From: Piromyces finnis | Lineage: Eukaryota; Neocallimastigomycota; Neocallimastigomycetes; Neocallimastigales; Neocallimastigaceae | Reading direction: 5' to 3' | Length of the DNA stretch: 64,000 bases | NCBI GenBank assembly: GCA_002104945.1 | Contig: MCFH01000050.1 | Location: 189,501 to 253,500 of the forward strand | Shown: piece after piece, positions 32,231 through 45,727 of the stretch | Layout: each line of letters starts with the position of its first letter | Position numbering within the stretch: position 1 is the first letter of the stretch | The notes under the pieces: generated by a model | What the model was told of the DNA's origin: nothing | The model's input: the letters and a program-made list of their open reading frames with translations, nothing else | Database searches by the model: none | Translations under genes and position numbers: made by a program

Positions 32231-34506
32231 TATGAAATATTTATTTTTTAAATATTAACAAATAAATTAAAATCTAAAAATAAAAAGGTATTATATAAGC
32301 TATTTAATAAAAATAAAAAAGTATTTTATTAGTATTATATATCTTTATAATGTTTTAAAAATATTATTATACTTGTTTTTTTTATATTATATAAATACAC
32401 TTTGTTTATCTAAAATTGATTATTTACTTTTATATAATATATTTATTTTTTTTAGAAAAAAAAATTAATAATAAATTAAGAAAAAACAATAATTTTAAAA
32501 TTTGGTTTTTATTAAAATATGATATTTGTATTAAATTATGTGGAAAAAGTATTAAAGTCTTGAACTATTAATAAATCACGTTTTATCAATAAAAATGTTT
32601 TAAAAAGTTTTTTTTTTAAATATATTAATATACTAATATATTATTTAATAATATAAATTCAATGTATTATAAACATGAATAAATTGTATTACATAAAATT
32701 TATATTATTTTATTCAAACATTGAACTTTTATTAAATATATAAATTGTATCATATACAATTAATTGTTGATTAAATAAATATGGAAATATATTTTTTATA
32801 AAGACTTCATATATAAGCCAGCCATAAAATTATTAAAATTTCGTGAAAATAAATTTAAAAATATTACAATATTTATGATAAAAAATATTAACCATATGAA
32901 AATATATAGTAATTACAATTTTTTATATAATAGCTAATATGTTATAATAGTTAAAAAAAAAAAAAAGCTATGCTCTATAATATAAAAAAAAATATATAAT
33001 TATATAAATTGTATTATTATATTCAGTAAATATGGCTCATTATTAATCAATATTATTGGATAATAATATGTGATTGTATATTACATACGACCTTGATTGG
33101 TTTATTTTTAATAATAATTATTTATATAAAAATGTTTTTGTTCTAAAAAAAGTCAACAACAATAACTCTATTTAAAAGGTATGAAATATAATGTACAGAT
33201 ATGTATACACTATTCAAAACTATGTAAATATAATTATTTTAATGGTAAAATACAAAAAACTATAAATTAAAATTTAAAAAATTAATAGATGCCGTTTCTT
33301 TTAAAAAGCATATTTACTAGAAATAATTTTTTGAAAAAAAAAAATTATTTTATTTATATAATTAATTATTATAATATATAGTTTTTTTTATGTATATATA
33401 TTTTAATACTTTTTAATATTTCATACAAATATTAATCTTTTCTTTCTTTTTATATTTACCATGTTTAAATCAATAAAAAAAATTATTATTTATTTTATTA
33501 TTAATATTATTTGACTAATCTAAAGTGGCAACAAATATTTAAATTTCAACGGTTTTAAAAATGTTAATTTATAGAAAAAGGTACACAAATTAAAATGCAT
33601 ATTCTTAATAGATAAAATAAATTTTTATTTATTTATATTATTTATAATAATTAAAAATTCATTTCAATTGATTATTTTATAAAATATTTAAAATATTTAT
33701 TAATTTATCTTGGGAATTATAATCAATTTGTTTTGTTTAGAACAATTCATACAAAAATATTATTATTATTAAATCATTATTATGAAAGTAATATAAAATA
33801 TAATCTTACATAATTATGTATTTAATAATAAAATATATTTATGTTATTTCTATTATTGCTCTTTTTTTTTTTTTTTTTTATTTTCTATATATATATTAAA
33901 TGTATATACTAAAAAATATATATATTATATATATTATGATTGAATCAAATATTATTTATTATTTTCAATAATAGAATAATTTAATAGCATAATATAAATT
34001 ATTACTATAAACAATAAATAATATTTTTGGTATTTATTAATAATTCTTTTTAATTTCAAATATAATAACTAAAAAATTTCTTTAAAAGTATATATATATA
34101 TTGTATTTATAATATATTATTGATAATACTATTATTGTTATAATAGTAGCATCATTGACTAAATTATTAATTATTACTCTTAATTTAATCAATGTTGATT
34201 ATTGTAATAGTGTAAATGTTGATAATGTATATTACTATTATAAATTTTCATGATAATTTTTATATTTATTATTTCTTGATTGTTCGGTTATTCGTATTTA
34301 TTTTATTATTTTGTTTTTATTATTGTTTTTTATTTTTTCATTTATGTTTTTTGTTTTGTTTTTGTTATTGTTTTTTTTTTTTTTTTTTTATTATTATTAT
34401 TATTATTTGTTTTGTTTTATTTTATTTTATTTTTTAAATATAAATTCTAATATTGGTTGGTTATATTATACAAATAGGAATATCAAATTATTTACTTATA
34501 AATATT
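32231..34506. other. Intergenic region, no gene seen
   Basis: About 2.3 kb of A/T-rich DNA between the putative septin start and the 3' end of the coiled-coil gene. It contains TA repeats, a T run at 33862-33879 and a T/TTA-rich stretch at 34310-34435. Open frames in the last part are low-complexity Phe/Leu/Tyr and are not credible. Confidence 0.6.
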
Positions 34507-37500
34507 CTATTCATCTTCATTGATAACAAATATTTCTGTACTATCTTCATTATCAGAAGAATAGAATGGAATTTCACCATTCTTTACAGCTTCCATAATT
34601 TGATGTTGGTTCTTAATTTCAAATGTCATATAATCTCTCATATCAAGATACTCTTCTCTAATATTTGAAATTCTATTATTATGGGGTATTGACTAGAAAA
34701 AAAAATAAAGAATAAAAAACATAAATTAATCAACTTGAATATTTTTTTTTATTATATTCATTATTATTATATATATAATTAATAATACTTAAAACTTACA
34801 CCAAAATAATTTAATAGTTTTTTGTATTCATCTTCAGATTCATGAATTGAAAAACTATCAGTTTTTATTGGAACACTAGAAATAAATTTTGGAATCGTTA
34901 AAGGTGGTGTAGGCTCATCGGGTGACCTTATATTAGATTGTAAACAAAGCTGTGAAGCTGCTCTTTTAAGTCCACGTTTATTTAAATTTTCTATTGAATG
35001 TTTAACTTTTATAATATGAGGATTTAACTTTTTTAGTGTATTTATTGGAGGTGGAATAAATGGTGAAGTGGATTTTTCATCTGTTATAACATTCTTTGAA
35101 TTAGAAGGAGTAGGTATTGATGTATTTAAAGGACGAGGTGGTGTAGGTAAAGAAGTAATTAAATCATTTGAAGAAGATATTGGGATAGTGGTTCCATGAG
35201 GCGGAGGTATAGGAGTGGATGATGGTGATATATAGGCATGTTTAGCATTATTATGTACTGAACTGCTTGGACGACGATCCTCTGAACGTTTTGGAACAAC
35301 AAATTGATTTGAATTTTCATTAGAAGATTGACTTAAATTAATTAAACTGTCTTGACTATTTTTGTTTTGTACAAGAAGTTTTGCTATTAATTTTTCATTG
35401 ATTTCATTTAATTTATTCAACTTCATCTGGTATTCAAAATTCTCACGTGTAAGCGTATCTATAATTTCTTCAGCTTCATGAATTTTACCTTCTAAAACTT
35501 CATATTTCGCATTTCTAGCATGATTTTCATATTGTATATTACTATAATTTGGTAACATTTGCATCTCATTTACCAAATTCAAAATACGATTATTAGCTTC
35601 TGAAGGACTTGAAGAATAAACTCTAAAAATTTCATTTCTAAGTTGATGCATTTGTTGAACATAAAATCGTTGAAGAGATTCAAAATTTTCAACAACTTCT
35701 TGTTGAGTTATAAGAGCTTCATCTCTAGTTAAAATAATAGAACTTATTTCTGAACGAGCATTAGCTAATTCCTTTTCAAGTTGTTTAGAATTTTGCGTCA
35801 ATTTATCTACGTGTGAACGCAATTTTGAAATTTCATACCATGCAGATTGTAATTGACCTTCCTCTAGAGATTTCTTTAAACTATTATTAATATCAAACTT
35901 TCTTAATAAAGTTAATTCTTTTTCTAAATCTTGATTACGTGAAGTTAGAGTAGCAACTTTATTCATTAATACCTCACCATCCATAGACATATATTTTTCT
36001 TGATAGCTAATCATTTCTTGTATTTTTTGCTTTAAAACACAAATTTCATGACCTGATTCACTTATAGCAGTAATTAAATCCTTTTCATTAAAATGTAATT
36101 TACGAATATCCTCTCCACAATCATTAATAACGATTAAATATTCATCAATGTTACTTTGTAAGGATTTTTTATCATTTTCTAAGTTAACAATTGTTTCCAT
36201 TAATTTTAATATAATTTCTGATAATGCACTAATTTTTTTTTCATTATTTTTATCATTAGCTTTGCTCTCTATTAATTCATTACCCATTTCATTTATAGTG
36301 TTAAGAGAATCATTATACACCTTTTTCATATAATCAATTTTCTCTTTAAATGATTCATATAATTCTTCATCGAAAGATTCACCTGAAATTATAACTTCTC
36401 TGCAATTAGTATTATTATTATTACTATTATCTAAAGCAACAACTTCTTGTTGTTTTAAAGCATTAGCAATTTTATCAAGTTTTATTTCTATTTTATCAAT
36501 TGCATTGTTTTTATTAATGTCAGAATTTACTTTAATATTACTTAAATTTAACTGAACATCTTTAATACAATTACATAGTTGAGAATAAGTTTCTGATTTA
36601 AAGGATGAAATATCATTTACTAAACTTTTATTTATTACTAATTCGTTTAATTTATTAATTTTACTTTTATAATCATTAACTTGTTGAGTTAAATTTATAA
36701 TTTCTTGACCCATTTCATTGGCCATTAAATTATTATCTTTTCTTTCTACTTTTATTTTATCTTTTAGATTTTTTATTTCTTCACCAACTTCATTGATAAG
36801 TACAATAAAATCATCATTTTTCGTTTCTAAATCATTTATTATTGAAATTAATGCTTTAACACCAGTTTTTAAGTTTTCATCATCAGGTTTATTGTTAATT
36901 ACTTCTTCATATTGTTTTTTTAAATTAACAAACTTTACTTTTATATCATCATTTTCCTTTTCATTTTCTTTAACTAAATCAATATATGCTTGTTGGTCTT
37001 CGATAGTTTTATTTGCTTCATAAAGCTGGTGTTGTATATTAGCTAATTGGGATTCAACCTCTTTAGCCATATCTGATGTTATTTGTAATGATTGCCGTTT
37101 TATAAATTTTAGTTCTTCCACTTGACTTTTTAGTCTTGATCTCAATTGTGTACTTGTATTTTTAGACATTGATAATTCTTCTTTTAATGATATAATTTCA
37201 GCTTGTTGCTTATATATTAAATCCTTAACTATATCATCACAATTAATTTTATTTGTAATATATGATATCTTTTGATTTAAGTCTACTATTTCCATTTTAA
37301 AATAATTAATTTGTTCATATAATTCAGTATTAGCTTTTTCCAATTTTGCATTTTTCTGAATTTCAGAAAATAATGCCTCCTCTTGTTCCTCTATATACTC
37401 ATTCAATTTTTTATTTTCCTGAATTAAATCATTTATTCTATTATCAATTAAAGACTTTTCATTTGTAGAAGTATCTACATTTGAATTATTTAGAGTATTT

Positions 37501-37601
37501 CCTGTTGTTGCCTAATAGAAATAAATAAATATTTATTAATACTACATATTATATAAAATCATAAAATTTTATATTTAATATATATTCACATTTATTACCA
37601 T
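34507..37601 (-). CDS. Long coiled-coil protein, family not recognised
   Basis: Three exons (37601-37599, 37511-34800, 34692-34507) give 966 residues. The first coding exon is only the ATG, followed by GTAATA; the second starts ATTGNTLNNSN. Residues ~40-700 are almost continuous heptad-like coiled coil (for example LKEELSMSKNTSTQLRSRLK, LDKIANALKQQEV). A motif of the form [IA][NS][ED]xGxE[ILD] recurs five times within it (listed separately). Residues ~700-860 are disordered and Pro/Ser-rich (SSTPIPPPHG, TSLPTPPRPL). The C terminus is acidic (FYSSDNEDSTEIFVINEDE). There is no motor or membrane segment. A structural role at the cytoskeleton or basal body is possible but only guessed from shape. 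Confidence 0.8.
36030..36803 (-). repeat. Five INExGxEI-type motifs in the coiled-coil protein
   Basis: The protein contains INEVGEEIKNL, ANEMGQEIINL, INEMGNELIES, INDCGEDIRKL and ISESGHEICVL at roughly residues 238, 264, 405, 462 and 482. Glycine inside otherwise heptad-rich helix is unusual. The motifs fall into two pairs plus a single one. Confidence 0.75.
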
Positions 37602-38234
37602 CTTAATTTATTAATTTTATGATTACAAAAAGAAAAAAAAAAAAAAAAAAAAAAAGAAGAAGAAGAAGAAAAAATAAAAGCTACAATACTATATTTACTT
37701 AATTATGAAAATCTTTTGAATTAAAAATTTAAATTAAGAATAATATATTAGCACAACATTAACATTTAATTATATATTACTATTTATTAAAAAAAATAAG
37801 AAATATAATTTTATATAATTTTAAATTGAAGCTATATAATACCTTATAATATTAGTATTTTATTTCTTCCCTTAAATAGTGTTTAATTTGAATATAAGAA
37901 AACGAATACAAATTGTAGGTAATATATAATAAATATAGTATAGATTATTGATAATACTATTTAATTATTATTACTACATATATAAATTTCAAAATATATA
38001 TATATTATTTTTAAAAAATAGCAAAACTTGTGAAAATACTTTATTAGATTTATTTTTTTTTTTTTTTTTTGTTTTTGTCTTTGTTTTGTTTTTATTTCTT
38101 GTTTAAATTAATTAAATTTTAAAAAATATTTTATTTGAATATTTTTTAATTGCAATTAATTAATTATTACTTACAATTGTTAATATAATATTTTGTTTTT
38201 GTTTTGATTTAGCTTTAGCTTCGCTTTTTGTTTC

Positions 38235-38287
<53 letters not shown>

Positions 38288-40573
38288 ATTTAATTCTTCT
38301 ATTCAAACAAAAAAAAAATACCAAATTAAAAAATAGAATTAATAAAAATATTGCTTATTTAACACTATTTATTAACATTTTAATTAATATTAATTAAAAT
38401 TTATTTTTATATACATTGATAAATGATTATTTAAAATAACTAATATAAATGTAAAAACAAAATAAATTAGTATTCTAAATAATCGTTTATATATTTGCTA
38501 AAATAAAAATAAAATTCATTAATCAATTTTTTTTTTTTTTTTTTCTTTAAAGTTTTAAAGAAAAAAAAAATTAAAGAGAAAGTATAAAATATATATATAT
38601 ATATACTTTATAAATTTAAATTACATATTGAGTAATAAAAAAAGGTAGTTTAAATGATATTTAAATTTTATTTAATAGAAAAAAAAATAGTGATTTAATT
38701 TATTGGTTTTTAATATTAGTATTATTATTTTAATTTATTAGGATAATACAATAATACTACAAAAAAAAAACACAAATAATAATATTTTAATATATACAAT
38801 TTATATTATTTTTTGGAAAAAGGATATATTAAAAAAAATGATTATATTATATTGTTTAATTTATTTTATTATATACAATACCTTGCTAATTATTACACCA
38901 ACATTATATTACAATATAATTTATTATATAAATTATATTTTAGAATTTTTTAAATGTAATTAATTGAAAATTAGATACACAAAAAACTTAAAACAAATAT
39001 TAAATTTGAAATAGCAGAAAGAAGCCAATTTCTATCATCCTACAACAGTTCTATAATATTCTCTTCAAATAAAAAATAAAAAAGAAATGATTTTGATAGA
39101 GAAATGAATAATGAATTTTACTTTATATATACTAAAAATATAACGATTTTTAATATAATTAATAAAATCTATAATAATGAAGTATCAACTTTTATAATAA
39201 CAAATGAATACATTTAACTTTTAATAAAAAGTATAATCTTGGTTAAAGCTTTATTTTCAATTATACCAATAATATTAATTTGATTTATAATTATATAAAG
39301 CTATATGATAATTCATAATTATATTAAAAAATATTAATATAAATAGATAAAAAAAATACATCCATTTAATTGTATTTTAACAAATATACATAAATAGATT
39401 AAAAAACTTTTTTTTTCTTTATTATTCTATATAAAGGTTATCTACAAATATTCGTATTTTGATAAACAAATATATATTATAATAATTATATAAATATATA
39501 TTTTGATTCTATTATAGTATTAATATTACTATTTCAAATAATTAATATAACATAAAAAATGCATTTATGTTTAATAACTTTTTTTGGATTTATATGTTAT
39601 TATTACAATAAAAGCACCTTTTAAGCATTTTATGTAATTTTACATTATAAAAAAAACATTAATCATTATTTACCCTTTGAGTTTAAACAAAAACATTGTT
39701 GACTAACCATTTTACAATAATAGATGTTACACGAAATTAAAAAAAATATATGTTTGAAAAATGCCTATTTAGTAAAATTAATATATATAAAGTTTAAAAT
39801 TTAGAATTTTAAATATAAAATTTCAATTAAAAATAAATTAAAAATAATATACTGTAACATATTTATATATGCATTATTAAATGAATAAAACTTTAATTGA
39901 TAATATTCTATTAAATTAAATTTTGACAAATGAATGAAAGTTAAAAAATTATTATTATTTACAAATCTTGAATCTTAAATTAAAATTGTATAAAATTTTT
40001 GGAAAAAAAGATTAATTTAACTTGTTATATTTTGATAGTTATATTATTACATCGTTACATCTATAACATCAATATCACTTTATTATACAATGGAAAAATA
40101 GAAAAAAGAATTAATATTATTAGTAGTATTATTATAAATGCAAAAATGAATTTAAAAAATTTATTAATATATTTTATACATAATATATCGATGCATTGAA
40201 ATATTGGTATCTCAGTTTATATAATCAATATGAATAACATTATTAAAACTAATTATTTTATTTACTTATTAAATAATAAAATGACTTTTGTTGAAACAAT
40301 AATACATTTTAAACAATCAAAACTTTTAATTTTTAAGCTCATAATATTAATTATTATGCTTTTTTTTTTCTATTTTATTCATCTTTTTTATTTTACTCAT
40401 AATCTAACCTATACATCTTAGAAACCATAAGGATTAGTTTAAAATTAAAATTATTTATTATTATTTATCACATGACTATATTAATATTAATTAATTTTTA
40501 AAATAATTCAATTCCTATAAAAGAGTTATTTCTAATTATTTTTTTTTTAATTCTATAATTAAGAATAAACAAA
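37602..40573. other. Divergent intergenic region between the coiled-coil and UBX genes
   Basis: About 3 kb, the longest gene-free stretch. It has an A run and GAA units at 37637-37672, an (ATT)n repeat at about 38238-38285, T runs near 38050 and 38528, and many TA repeats. Short A/T-driven open frames near 40000-40420 have no recognisable content, so I call no gene. Confidence 0.6.
38236..38286. repeat. (TTA)n microsatellite
   Basis: About 16 units of TTA/ATT in intergenic DNA, interrupted once near its right end. Confidence 0.85.
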
Positions 40574-42695
40574 ATGTCCTCTAAAACTGATAAAAGTGTT
40601 CTCCTTGATATGGGATTTGATGAAATAAAAATGTAATTTATAAACATATTTAAATATAAGTTACATCATTCATTTGTTTTTTTTTTTAAAAAAAAATTTA
40701 AAAGTAATAATAAAGTTTTTAATGCCTATTAAAATTAATTCCCTTCATTACTATTATTATTTTTCTTTTACACTCTTTTCCATTTGAATATCACATATAA
40801 TAATGTTAATTGTAGTAATAAAGCCTTAGCTGAAACTAATAATTCTGGTCTTCAACCAGCCATGGATTGGTAAAATTGAATTTAAATTTTGAGATGGATT
40901 ATACCTATTTATTATAAATATACCAATTTTTAATTATTTATATTCACAATAAAAAGGCTTTTTGAGCATGCTGATGATCCAATAGAAAGCTTTATTATTG
41001 AAGAAAGTAATAATAATGATAATAATAATAATGAAAATTCAGTTTCTTCTACAAATGATACTCAAATGGATGATAATTCTAATATTGAAGGTTTTTATTA
41101 TACATTGCTAAATTGGAATTTAAATTTTCATTAAAAATATTTTTATATATGTAATATTTTCTTTAAATTTTATGATATAACAATTTATCCATTTTTTAGC
41201 ATCTACCACTGGTGGTGTTGCACAATCTCTTATTTGTAATGTTTGTAAGAAAGTCATTAAAGATGGTATGTTAAAAAAAAAAATAAAATATTTTTGTAAT
41301 AATTATACTTTTTTAAAATTTTTCAATATATATTAAAATAATAATTAAACGGTATTATTATATAAAAACGTCAATGTATTTATTTTTGTTTATTTATTTA
41401 TTTTTATTTTATTTTTTGTTTTTTTTTATTTTTTTTTAGTTTTGAATTTAAATTTAGAAAATAAATTAAAATATTTATATATATGTTCCTTTTTTTCTTT
41501 TTCTAATTATTATAGCTCAAGCAGCAGAATTTCACGCTGTTAAAACTGGACATCAAGATTTTTCAGAATCAACTGAAGCTATTAAACCATTAACAGAAGA
41601 AGAAAAGAAACTAAAGTTAGAAGAATTAAAAGAGCGTTTAAAAGAAAAACGTTTAATGAAGCAAAAGGAAGAACAAGAATATGAAAAACAAAAGGAAAAA
41701 GTTAGAAGAAGAACAGGTAAAGAGTTAAATGAAGCACGTGAACGTATGGAAAAAGAAGAGCTTAAAAGAATCTATGAAAAAAAGAAGAGAGAACAAATAG
41801 AAGAAAAAAAAGCAAGGGCTAGGGTCAAGGCACAAATTGAACAAGATAGAAAGGAACGTGCAGCAAAGGTATTATATAATATTTTATATACTATTTTTAG
41901 TTTTAATAAAAAATAAAGTTTATTAAATAATGATTATTATGATATGTATACTAAGGCTGAAGAACAAAAAAGGTTAAGAGAAGGAAAAGCAATGTCTAAT
42001 AGTAGTTCTAGTGTTAGTCTTACCACAACACCATCAGAAAGTGTTGATTATTCTGAAACCAGCATTCAAGTTATTACAATTTTAATATGAAGTTTTTTAA
42101 GAATAAAATAAATTTAAGTATATTCATAATAATTATTTATATATAATTAATCAACATTATTAGATTAGAGCTTCAGGAATGCCTCCAATTGTACATGATT
42201 TCAATTCTACCGATACTTTAGAAAAAGGTTATTAATATTTTTAAATTTTAATTTAAGGATAAATTATTTTTAAAAAGTGTTTATTATTAATAATAACAAA
42301 TATATATATTTCAATAATAGTATATGAATTTTTATTGTCATCAAAGCCTGAATTTGCTGGATATTCATTTTCAACAACGTAAGTGTTATAATCTCGTATA
42401 TATATATATATTAAACATTTCAAATAAAACTTATTTTAATTATCATTTTGTTAATTTATTATAAAAATTTAAATAGTTATCCAAGAAAGGTTTTTACTGA
42501 ACAAGATAAAAGTAAAACTTTAAAGGAATTAGGTGATTAATTTATCAATAATTATATTTTTAACATATTTTTAATTTTATAATATTTTATAAAATAAAAA
42601 TAACTACTAATTATTCATTAATATCATTATAACAATAATAATAATAAAAAAAAGATCTTGTTCCAAGTTCTGTATTAGTTTTAGTTAACCACTAG
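40574..42695 (+). CDS. UBA, zinc-finger and UBX domain protein (UBXN1/SAKS1-like)
   Basis: A likely ubiquitin-binding cofactor of the AAA ATPase Cdc48/p97. Ten exons (starts near 40574, 40816, 40957, 41200, 41516, 41956, 42164, 42321, 42477, 42655) close to 332 residues; human UBXN1 has 297. A UBA domain opens the protein (LLDMGFDEIKINKALAETNN, GLQPAMDWLFEH). Next is a C2H2-like finger (ICNVCKKVIKDAQAAEFHAV, then KTGHQDF), spacing C-x2-C-x12-H-x5-H, split by an intron. A highly charged coiled coil follows (residues ~125-240). The UBX domain then runs from IRASGMPPIVHDFNSTDTL through EFLLSSKPEFAGYSFSTTYP to the C terminus DLVPSSVLVLVNH. The UBX fold binds the p97 N domain. Family assignment rests on domain order; the finger resembles the one in OTU1-type proteins. 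Confidence 0.92.
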
Positions 42696-43697
42696 AATAA
42701 TAAGTAATAAATAAATTTGATATTAATAAAAAATCAAAAGGATTATAAATATATTAGATATCATAATAAAATTAAAAAACAAAATAAAGATTTTCTTATT
42801 ATATTGTATAAATAATTAACATCCTATTTCTAAAATTTAGCAGTTAATATATTAAACAAATACCATATATTAATAAAATTATAACTTTATAATTTAAATC
42901 TATGTTATAAGAAAAATTAAAAATAATTTATATGATTTAAAACATTGCTTGCTATTATTCAATATATAAAATCTTTATAATGATAAAAAGTACTTAAAAC
43001 CAAGAAATCGAATTAAATAATATTGTAATAATTAGCATTAATTTTTGGCAAAATAATATATAAATAATAATTTAGCTATCTTTTGTCAATTTACATTTAT
43101 AGTAATTAAAATAAGTATTAATATTTATTTAAATTTAGATTTTAAGCTTTTCAAAAAGTTATTTCTATTATTTTTATTTATTAATAAGGTTGATTTACTA
43201 CTTTTATATAAATTATTTATATGTAATCTATTTAATTGATTGATACTACATATATTTAGTTTAAGAGAAGATAATAATAATAATAATAATAATAACAACA
43301 ACAGTAAAATGAAAATTATATTCATGATTAATATGAAATGAAGAATAAATTAGTATTAATAATTTATGATAGTAATATTTTAATATATGAATATATTATA
43401 AAATATTATTAAGATTTTACAGTTTAAAATTTAAAGAAAAATATTTTTTTTATAAAGTATAAAAATAAAAAACATAAAAAACAAAAAAAAAAAAAAAAAA
43501 AAAAAAATAAATTCGTAATTGTATTAATTACTAAGATTTTTATTTATTAATAGAAGTTTATGCTTAAAAATCTCAAATCTTATTAATTATTAAGTTTAAA
43601 GTACTCTTAAAAAAAAAATAAAAATAAAATTAGGATTTATAAATTTTACCATTTATAATAGCTTCCTATATTTAAAAAAATCTATATATATTTTGTT

Positions 43698-43728
<31 letters not shown>

Positions 43729-44408
43729 GTAATGAATATAATAAAAATTGTATAATAAAAAGGAAAAAATAATTATAATAAGTAATACATAATAAATAAA
43801 TAATAAAAAAATTAAGATAAAAATCTTTTTTTGAAACATTCAAAGAAAGTTGAATTGAGATAATTGTAAATAAAATAAAGTTTATATTATAATTTATTAT
43901 TACATTAGTTTTTATTTTTTAACAAATAATTATTGACTAAAATAAAATATTTATTTTTATTATAAATATACTTAATGTTAAACAAATATTTCTTTTAGCT
44001 ATTTTGTTATTCATTTTTAATATTTTTATTTATTTATTTATTATTATTATTTTTTAAATTATAAATAGTATTATATCAAAAAATAAACTAAATCAATATT
44101 TTATTCAAAATATAATAATAAGAAAGTAAAAAAAAAAACAAAAAAAACAAAGCAAAAAAAAAAAAAAAAAAAAAAAAAAACAAAGCAAGAAAAAAACAAT
44201 AACAAAAATAAAAAATAAAGATTATTTATAAAAACATAATTATTTTCCAATACTTTAATATAAGTATATCTATCTATCGTATTATATTAAAGAAGTCAAA
44301 CAAAATATTGATTTTAATTTGGAATATATAATTATTCAACTATCATTCAATAATTCAAGTTTATTATCTTTCCTTTCTTAATTTTCCTTTTCCTTTTTTT
44401 TTCTTTTC

Positions 44409-44441
<33 letters not shown>

Positions 44442-44467
44442 CGGGTTTTAATATAAATTAAAAGAAA
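42696..44467. other. Intergenic region upstream of the small unrecognised gene
   Basis: About 1.8 kb without credible genes. It contains A runs at 43484-43506 and 44156-44180, a T run at 43700-43728, and a pyrimidine tract at about 44370-44442 (mostly CTTTT units) just before the next start codon. The tract is a plausible promoter or 5' UTR element. Confidence 0.6.
44370..44445 (+). promoter_or_regulatory. Pyrimidine-rich tract upstream of a start codon
   Basis: About 75 bases of almost only T and C, mostly CTTTT and CCTTTT units, ending some 20 bases before the ATG at 44468. T/C-rich tracts often mark nucleosome-free fungal promoters or transcription starts. The role here is inferred from position only. 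Confidence 0.4.
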
Positions 44468-45591
44468 ATGTCTGATTCAAGGTATTTTTTAAAATATATA
44501 TTAGTAAATTCTTAGTATATATCGAGAAATTTATATAATAAAAATTTGTTTAGTATACTAATAACTAAAATATTTTATTAAAATATTTTAATTAATATAA
44601 TTGTAATTATATAATACTATTTACTTTAAAATATTATATTAAATAATATATCAATGTTTTTTTCTATAATAAGGTTATACGAATCTGTTATCCAACCATT
44701 AACTGCAGAAAATCTTCAAATTCTTCAAGAACAGTTTAAAAATATTAAGAAAACTTCAACTTCAGCAAGAATTATTAAATGGCTCTCGGAAATTCCACAA
44801 AATATTGGTTCAGGTGATAATGTATCAGTATCTAATGGTGGAAAAGAAGGTAGTGAATATCAAGGTCAAGATGGTGTTAGAAATTCCGATAATTTAGGTT
44901 CTCAACCACAACAAAAATCAAATGAAAAACTTTCAAAAGATAATAGTCAAAATCTTAATGAATATAATAATAATTCAATGAATAAAAAGAGTAATGATTA
45001 TGATAAAATGAATAAAATGATGAACAACAATACCCCAATGGCTGCTAATAACACAACAGAAAAACGTTCATCAAGAGATAAAGGTCGACTTTGCTGTTAT
45101 TTAAAAGTTGAAGTTGGGGGAAATACACAGTTATTACCAATTCATGAGGTAAAAAATATATAATGGAAAATGAAATTATAAATAATAGAAATATTATTGA
45201 GAAATTTATTATAAGGATATAATGATAATGATAATATAATTATTGTTTATAATATTTGAATTATATATCTTTTTATTATATATATATATTTTTATTTTTA
45301 ATATTATTATTATTATTATTATTTTAATTTTTTAATTTTATTTATTTTATTCTAAATTATTTAATTTACAAACAGAATGATATACCACAAAATCTTGCTT
45401 ATAACTTCTGTAAATCCAATAACGTAAGTATAATTATATGTCAATATTTAATAATAATTATAATAGTTTAAAAATAATTATTAATATAATTCATTATTAT
45501 TACTTATTATATGTAGATATTGAATTCAGTTAATTCTTTAAAGGAACATATAATAAATGCAATTGAAAATTATAGTAAAACTTTGAAATAA
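44468..45591 (+). CDS. Small protein with two conserved-looking ends, function unknown
   Basis: Four exons (44468-44481, 44674-45148, 45376-45423, 45517-45591) close in frame to 203 residues starting MSDSRLYESVIQPLTAENL. The N-terminal ~45 residues look helical (ILQEQFKNIKKTSTSARIIK). The middle is a disordered Asn/Ser/Lys linker (residues ~55-140). The C-terminal ~60 residues look like a small folded domain: CCYLKVEVGGNTQLLPIHE, then NDIPQNLAYNFCKSNNILNS and VNSLKEHIINAIENY. This pattern, a two-strand hairpin followed by a helix with a Phe-Cys and a second helix, occurs at the ends of some cytoskeletal and ciliary proteins. I cannot name the family. Frame closure over three introns supports a real gene. 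Confidence 0.75.
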
Positions 45592-45637
45592 TTATTTAAT
45601 TTTTATTATATATTAAATATAATTTTAATTAAATCTG

Positions 45638-45668
<31 letters not shown>

Positions 45669-45685
45669 AAAATATTAGTAATTAA

Positions 45686-45727
<42 letters not shown>

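Noticed and set aside
34216-34668. Overlapping + strand open frames
   Set aside because: They are runs of Phe/Tyr/Ile from T-rich DNA, and the last is antisense to the terminal exon of the coiled-coil gene.
39999-40421. Two short + strand open frames
   Set aside because: They are A/T-driven, with Ile/Asn/Tyr composition, no splice context and no recognisable content.
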